The position numbers and the translations under genes were made by a program. A stretch of 64,000 nucleotides of DNA. Source: Crambe crambe (lineage: Eukaryota; Porifera; Demospongiae; Poecilosclerida; Crambeidae). Location: positions 1,302,001 to 1,366,000 of the forward strand of contig OZ004587.1 in the NCBI GenBank assembly GCA_963924555.1, given 5' to 3'. Positions 57,723 to 64,000 of the stretch are shown one piece after another. Below the pieces are notes generated by a model that searched no databases, was not told where the DNA came from, and saw only the letters and a list, made by a program, of their open reading frames with translations. Positions within the stretch are counted from its first letter, which is position 1. Every line of letters starts with the position of its first letter.

Positions 57723-59150
57723 TTATAAAGTACCCAAGTAATCCACCACCTCACTGTGACCCTGCGCTAGGGCCAGCTGGAGTGGTGTCTGGTTGGAATT
57801 GTTCTTGACAATTGTGTGACAATGTGCCTGTATTTGAGTCAGGTATTTGACGACAGAGAGATGTCCAAACATAGCTGCCAGGTGCAGAGGTGTGAATCCA
57901 TCATCGTCCAGAATATTGGGGTCACAGCCATGCTTCTCAATGAGGTTCTTGACGAGGTGGAGGTGACCCTCTTGTGAAGCACTATGCAGTGGAGATCTTC
58001 CATACTGACCTGGAAGATGAGGACTGCACTGCATTACAGTGATGAAGTACTCCACCACATCAATGTGACCACCAATCGCTGCTGAATGGAGCAGAGTTTC
58101 CTTTGTTTTATCTTGATATTTTACGACACTATCCTTATTTTTCACGAGGTATTTCACGATGGAGAGATGTCCAAACCGAGCTGCCAGGTGCAGAGGTGTG
58201 AATTCATCATTGTCCGGATTATTGGGGTCACAACCATGCTTCTCGATGAGGTTCTTGATGAGGTGGAGGTGACCCTTTGAAGAAGCATGATGCAGTGGAG
58301 ATCTTCCATAATGACCTGGAAGATGAGGACTGCACTGCATTGAAGTGATGAAGTACTCCACGACATCACTGTGACCATTACGAGCTGCTAAATGCATTGG
58401 ATAATTGTCCTTGTTATTTTTTGTTGGTTTACAGTTCCTATCTGCTGTTAGATATTTGACTGTTTCCAAGTGACCGAACTGTGCAGCGAGATGTAGGGGG
58501 GTGGCTTGATTCGTGTCTGTAGAAGCTGGGTCACACTCACACTCCACTATCAAGTACTTGACAGCGGACAGGTGACCCTCCTGAGCAGCATGAAAGAGAG
58601 GTCCTCTACCATTCACATTAATAGGAAGATTGGGGTCACATTGACATTCCTCAATGAGGAACTTGATGATATTGGTGTGACCCTTCAGAGCTGCAATGTG
58701 GATGGGAGGATTCTTGCGTTTGGTGGGGAATGTTAAAATGTCCTTCATTGATATTTTCATCGACTGTACTATTTTCATCGACTGTATCAAATGTTTGATG
58801 GTTTCTAAACTACCACTTTGACAAGCCCTGTGTAGAGGTAAACAATCATCTTCATCCTTGTCAAGGGGGTTGGTATTATGCTTGTCCAGTAAGTACTGGA
58901 CGATGGAAAGATGTCCATATTGAGCTGCACGGTGTAAAGGAGTAGTTCCATGCCACCCAGGAAGTGAAGGGTCACAGTCTAGATCCTCAGTAAGGTACTT
59001 AATAATCTCCAGGTTTCCATTTTTAGCAGCTATGTGTATAGCAGCATTATCATTGCTGTCCTTTGACAAGGGATCGACTCCCTTTGAGATTAGACGTTTC
59101 ACTTCTTCCAGGTTTCCTTCTTCGGCAGCATTGAGTAGGTTTGTCTTTTC
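57723..59150 (-). CDS. Ankyrin-repeat protein, C-terminal exon
   Basis: 475 codons to a stop at 57,723. An acceptor CAG lies at 59,153-59,151, so coding begins before the first Met (59,102) with KTNLLNAAEEGNLEEVKRLI. About 14 ankyrin repeats (consensus TPLHLAA..GHL.IVKYL) fill the exon, and no other domain is visible. Repeats 7-9 and 10-12 are a duplicated three-repeat block (YGRSPLH.AS..GHLHL, IEKHGCDPN). The repeats form a protein-binding solenoid, probably cytosolic. The upstream exon(s) and any N-terminal Death or kinase domain were not found up to 64 kb. 56,690-57,720 between this and talin has no gene. Confidence 0.9.
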   Translation of the reverse strand, partial: EKTNLLNAAEEGNLEEVKRLISKGVDPLSKDSNDNAAIHIAAKNGNLEIIKYLTEDLDCDPSLPGWHGTTPLHRAAQYGHLSIVQYLLDKHNTNPLDKDEDDCLPLHRACQSGSLETIKHLIQSMKIVQSMKISMKDILTFPTKRKNPPIHIAALKGHTNIIKFLIEECQCDPNLPINVNGRGPLFHAAQEGHLSAVKYLIVECECDPASTDTNQATPLHLAAQFGHLETVKYLTADRNCKPTKNNKDNYPMHLAARNGHSDVVEYFITSMQCSPHLPGHYGRSPLHHASSKGHLHLIKNLIEKHGCDPNNPDNDEFTPLHLAARFGHLSIVKYLVKNKDSVVKYQDKTKETLLHSAAIGGHIDVVEYFITVMQCSPHLPGQYGRSPLHSASQEGHLHLVKNLIEKHGCDPNILDDDGFTPLHLAAMFGHLSVVKYLTQIQAHCHTIVKNNSNQTPLQLALAQGHSEVVDYLGTL

Positions 59151-59568
59151 CTGTCATGTGAGAGAAGGAAATTCTCAATTCAATGTGAACCTCAATTTCA
59201 TTACTCTTATTATGACTTAATAGAAATCTGGAAGTTTATGGATTGTGTCATTCCACATTACAGTAATGATAGCTACTAATGATCACATCATCCCCTCATG
59301 TGAGAAGAAAGATCTTATTAAAGTAATAATGATTGGATTAAATAGGATCTAGAAGTTTATGGGTTGTGTCTCTAATTACAACATTGAGTTACATGAAGTA
59401 CAACATTGTTTACAAGTAACTGTAATTAGAGCTTGTAATGATTGTATGTAGCTAGTGAATACCAATTATTAAAGGAAACAGACAAGTAGGGATGACTTTG
59501 TGTAAGGTTCAAAAAATTTTATATGAATAGCGTAAGCTGCCTACTATCGACTCACTGGCAGGTAGCGT

Positions 59569-59915
59569 ATAGTCTGGCATAGCACCGCCCACCGACTTGA
59601 GTACGTGGTCTGGTGACATACAATACAACGAGTTGTGCCGTTTAGCAGGAAACCTGCTAAATCAATGAATATCATTAAATGACGTTTAATGACGTAAAAT
59701 TACGCAAACACTTGGCGCCTTTTCCTGTTAGTTCACCCGCTAAAATGTACCTGCCAATTATAACTATGACTGTCACTGGCTAATTATAATACCGCTTCCT
59801 ACGACACTTCCTGTTAGTAACGCGCGTGCGCAGTAGAATCCACCAGCACAACTCGTTGTATTGTATGTCACCAGACCACCTACTCAAGTTGGTGGGCAGT
59901 GCTATGCCAGACTAG
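59569..59915. mobile_element. TIR element related to 11,335-12,837
   Basis: Left TAGTCTGGCATAGCACCGCC + CACCGACTTGAGTA, right reverse complement ending GGCAGTGCTATGCCAGACTA, about 65-bp arms with GTCTGGTGACATACAATACA. Flanks share GGTAGC. Terminal motif TAGTCTGGC(A/G)TAGC as in the larger element. 59,160-59,560 and 59,920-60,500 show no gene. Confidence 0.8.
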
Positions 59916-60512
59916 GTAGCTATTATCGATCGTTGTAGCACCTATTATCAACTACTTAGTATACGAAAAGTCTACGGCAGTAAACAGAATCTAAGAAAAT
60001 GGAACAAGCTGTGGAGAAAAACAGAACTTCAACAGCATCAACTGCAGTATGAAAGTAAGTTACTAGCTCACATTAACCATTCCCATGGCCCTGGAAGATC
60101 GCGTACAAGCTACGAAAGCTATCATGTCGAATTTGGTGCTTGTTTAGTGAGGACTATAGGATAGATTATGACTGAACTCTGTATGAATATGAAACAAAGA
60201 CCAATGAAGACTGTCCGAAAAGTATCACCTGAATCCAACAGAAAGGAGAGCTTCTACAGCAGTTCCATTCCACTGTTAAATTATGAATCAGTTTATGATA
60301 GAAAAGCTTCATTCATTTTTTATAAAGTTATGATGATATATTTCATAGTATAAAAGTATCTTTCTAAGGGCCCTGACATGTAGTGGAACAAAACTGAAAG
60401 AAAGAATGGAACAGATGATGATTGATATTATGATTTTCAACGGGTGGTCGAAAATAGGTCGGTGGCTGATTAAGGATTTTTTAGTTGACATAGTAGATTT
60501 TTTTTTTTTTTT

Positions 60513-60568
60513 TTTGTATCACCCTGATGAAGGCTAGAGTATTCTGGTCGAAACGTTGGTGGTTTGTT
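60513..60568 (+). ncRNA. Hammerhead-like ribozyme core (candidate)
   Basis: CTGATGA (60,524-60,530), a 7-bp stem with wobbles GGCTAGA/TCTGGTC around GTAT, then GAAAC (60,550-60,554) and GTT. The outer ATCACC/GGTGGT can pair as stem I. Stem III is essentially missing, so activity as a monomer is doubtful. Retroelement-borne hammerheads with very short stem III act as dimers in other animals. Confidence 0.35.
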
Positions 60569-61305
60569 TCATAAGCTAATTTTATGAGAACTAATTCTAT
60601 TGAATTTTTATCATGTTAGCTGAGAATAATAAGCAGAGTATCTTTCCTATGTTTGTTGTTTGAGACTTTGATGACCATCGGTGAGGGAGATATAGTGTGG
60701 GGCGAAGTTAGTCTCACATAGCTGACCCTTTACCAACCGCAGGGTCTGGTGACATGTAATACATGGACTTGGTGCACTTGCGGACGTCTAATTACGATGT
60801 TAAACGGTAGGGCACACTGAAAAAAATATTAACCACGTCCTAGTGCATCTTCGCAGTCGCTAAAAATACGGAGCTACTTACTTCAAGATGTCATTATGCG
60901 TCAAGTTCGTTCTCTCCTTTTAGTTGGTGCCCAACTACCAAACTAGCTATCATGGTAGTGCTGCTATTTGCTATCAATGTGAGTCCAGCTCTAGCTTGAG
61001 ATAGTGCCCTACCTAAACACACAGGGTTGCTGTCTTCTTACTTTCCTTAGTCTGCTATTGAAGTGGCAAATGCAGCTGCCAGATAAGAAGTCACCATAAT
61101 TACTAGGGCAATGTGCAATGTTGATTTTGAGAGCGAGTCAGTGAGCCAAGTAACCTATAGGCTAGCTGATAGACTGGCTCCATGCTTCAGGATTAGCTAA
61201 GATAGCAGAGACAGAGTCATGTAAGTGTTAGAAAGATGTAAATGTTTACCACAAGCTAATGACAAAGACTGAAAACAATCTAGCTTGATTACAATTAATT
61301 GAAGC

Positions 61306-63108
61306 CTACACATTATGGGCAGGTACTAGTATTACACGATGCATACCATACCTACGCCTCTCAGTTAACTCATTACTTATGTAGTGATAACTAGCATTGT
61401 ACCCAATGAATTTTTCAAACTTGTTCAAATGTTTCACTGATTTTTGAGGAAGAATTGAGGAGCTCTTCCATTGTTGAGTCCACAACTTGAATTCTCGATT
61501 AAAACTTTCTGGTGCTGGTAAATCTGGCTTAAAATGTACTCTTGACACTATTAGGCAAAAGCTGAAGACCTTCAACAGCTCATTTGTTATGTTCAGTGAA
61601 TCTTGATGAGAGCTATTGATTGAAGCAGTTCACTTGCTTCAGTAATACTTTTTGAATTCCAAGTACCACTACAATTACTAGCAATTGCCTCCAAACACAG
61701 AACTGTAGGCTCATACATCTCTGCAAACTCTGCCAACACAGTGTGTTGTTCAACCCAACATGTCTCACACATGATCTTTATTTTGGTGGAAGAAACTTTC
61801 TTGACTCCTCCACTTTCTCTTCTTTCCATGACTGCATCCTCTAATCTACGTTGTCTTTTTGGAGAATATTTGAAATATATACCCAAAGCGTTTAGATCTG
61901 CTAGCATATGCTGAATACCAGGAACTGCACAAGCTTTTGAAAGTGCCAAGTTTAGCTGATGACTGCTGCAATGATAGTATGAGGCTCTAGGTACAGATTC
62001 TTGAAACTTTGCTCTGCAGCAATTCAGATGACCTGACATGCTTCCAGCTCAATCATAACCTTGAGCTCGACAGAGCTGAGGATCAATTCCAAAGTCAGCC
62101 AGAGCATAAAGTATTTTTTGCAGATATCAGCTCCACTAACACTTTCACAAGTAATGTAGTTCACTACCCTCTCCACAGGCTCATTGTTCTTTACATAGCA
62201 AAGGGCTAGCCCAAGTTATTCCCAGCCACTGGTGTCAGTCACCTCATCAGCTTCCAGATCAAAGAATTGATTAACTTTTACTTCTGTTATAATTTTTGTT
62301 GAAATAAATTCACCTATACAATCAAGGAAATCATTCTGGGATGTTTTTGAAAGATAGGTAGCATTTTTTGCACTGTTTTTCTCCGAGAAATCCTTTAAAA
62401 TAACATCTCCCGACTAAATTCGGAAATCAATTAGAGCACGAAATTTTCCTTTATTGATGTTGAATCATCCCTGTGGCCTATAAGTGCAATTCCTTGCCTA
62501 CCAGACATTTGATGATAGAAGTAAAGACAGTGCGATTTCTTGTTACTAGTTGCTGGCTCTCAGTTGTCAGAGCCAGATCTACCCTGAGACTGGGATTTTC
62601 CATGGTTGAAACAAATGCTTGTAAAGTGCGACTTTCCATCTTTCCAGTTTGTGTATGGTTTTGTTATAAGGTATTGGGGTCTAGAGGCACCTTTATTTAA
62701 ACAGCTAGTAGGAAAACGTACGCATGCTAGACAATACAGTCCCTCTGTAGAACTTGAGTAAGCCAAAAAAGGGAACATATCAAACCACTCATGGTTGCAT
62801 TGTCTTTGATAAGTCCCACAACTTCTTGAAGAGTCATTATAGGATCTACTAGGAATTTTGACTTACAGGGAAGGCTTTCTTTCTTTGATGATAGAATATT
62901 TTACCTGATCAGGTATAGCCGATGCTATCTTAGTAGTATAATTAGCGATGTCTGGAGAAGCTGGTTCTTCAGTAGCAGTTGGACTTACAGACATTGCTTC
63001 CTGAAGATCTGTAGATGTTTCTTGATCAGACTCTTCCCTGGACTGCTTTGATACAGGTAAAAAGAAACTATGAAGTCGAAGCTGATCTTTCCTCTTAACC
63101 ATTTTCAT
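61306..63108 (-). pseudogene. Decayed TTF-finger/hAT-type transposase (ZMYM1-like)
   Basis: - strand pieces in shifting frames: N-terminus MKMVKRKDQLRLHSFF with a Ser/Glu-rich tail; a TTF-type finger (WFDMFPFLAYSSSTEGLYCL, NWKDGKSHF); GRQGIALIGHRDDST; LEADEVTDTSGWE; SYYHCSSHQLNLALSKAC; CETCWVEQHTVLAEFAEMY, as in hAT-derived DUF4371 proteins. Many stops and frameshifts; no terminal repeats identified. 63,110-64,000 and 60,570-61,300 show no gene. Confidence 0.85.
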
Positions 63109-64000
63109 GTAGGTTACAAAGTTCAGTTTAAAGTTTAATTCACTTATAGCTTATATTAGCGTTGGCAGCGCGCATGTGTGCTAGCTATGCAGCGCTGCTG
63201 ATCGCTAGCTTGGTTATTGCTGCAGCTCAGAGAGTGCTATAGTGCTAGGCTAGTAACTGAGCTCTAGATGGGGGTGCCTGGAGTGCCCATGCTTGGATCC
63301 GCTACTGGTAGCTGTTTTCAGCTCTACGTTAATTCCTTTTAGATTGCAGCGACTTTAATAATAATGACAGTGACCCCACCCCAACCTCCAGAGCAAGGGA
63401 GAAAACACAAGTGAGTATACTATACCTGTCAATTCTCCCTGACTGGAAGGAGCACAAGGGCTGTTAATAAAGCTGTAGCTTGTGGGTGGAGCCTAACAGA
63501 AGTAGGAATTCTTCTAAGTGAACGAGCTAGTTTATACACTTGAATGACTCTTCTCTATAGCAAATTATACATCCCAAGGCTTCAGTGGAGAATCCCTGGC
63601 AGGCAACTGCTAGCCAGCTAGCCCTGGGCGCCAGCTACAGCTAGCTAGTTAGTGATAAATATTCTTTGGAGGTCAGTCTATGAAAATTTCAACCAACGAA
63701 AAAAAACCCCACTATACAGTACCTGAAGCATGATCGATTTCATTAGTCATGTGCTAGATCCCTAGGTCTCGGTGTCGTATTTTTGAGTGCAATTTGGGTA
63801 TAATTGCATTAATTTTATTTAATGGATGACTGAGTGAGCTGCCAATTGTTCATAGCTAAACGTAGCTATTTGTTTGTATGCTAGCTATTAGTATAGGTAA
63901 TCACTAGCCTCGTACCCAGGCCCGCTTTTTTCGCGGGGCGGTGGAAAAGCAAAGGGCCTGGTATAAGTTGCATGCACATGCGCTTAATTAGACACAAAAT

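Noticed and set aside
1-64000. CRISPR array, operons, bacterial promoters or rRNA
   Set aside because: None seen; tandem repeats here lack unique spacers and the window is plainly eukaryotic.

Overview
The window looks like demosponge nuclear DNA, with Amphimedon the most likely genus (inference). It is intron-rich and AT-rich and carries a metazoan co-SMAD, talin 3' exons, Death-fold and Roco proteins, a 2A-like peptide, GCTAGCTAG-type simple sequence, and many hairpin and TIR mobile elements. No bacterial features are visible.

Layout. 1-3.3 kb: 3' end of a SMAD4 (co-SMAD) gene on the + strand. 3.9-6.6 kb: hairpin elements and a cysteine-rich, acidic remnant ORF. 6.7-45.1 kb, + strand: a chain of phase-1 exons. 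It opens with a transmembrane/2A-like N-terminus and a Death domain (6.7-9.6 kb), passes through introns packed with repeats, then encodes a pseudokinase, a Roc-COR GTPase, a second Roc-like module with a broken P-loop, and a string of Death-fold exons ending at 45,097. Every exon length and phase fits one ORF of about 2,728 residues, but two adjacent genes are also possible. Inside this interval lie an almost intact Ty3/gypsy element of the Gmr1 gene order (16,529-21,673, - strand, 298-bp LTRs with one difference, 5-bp target duplication), a 1.4-kb foldback element (29.1-30.5 kb) and a tandem segmental duplication that copied two Roco-gene exons (23.9-33.6 kb).

45-53 kb is a graveyard on the - strand: a decayed Gmr1-order retroelement, a piggyBac-like zinc-ribbon scrap, an ankyrin scrap, a TALE-homeobox-like exon and a kinase-like exon. 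53.8-56.7 kb (+) holds duplicated exons of the talin C-terminus with a shared frameshift. 57.7-59.15 kb (-) is a long ankyrin-repeat exon. 61.3-63.1 kb (-) is a decayed TTF-finger/hAT-type transposase.

How it may work (inference): Death-fold domains recruit partners, Roc-COR is a GTP-dependent switch and oligomeriser, and the second Roc-like module and the pseudokinase would be structural. The 2A-like motif next to a hydrophobic stretch could separate or re-route the N-terminus, as reported for sea urchin NLR proteins. The whole resembles an innate immune or cell-death scaffold built by exon duplication. No database search was possible; all family calls are by eye.
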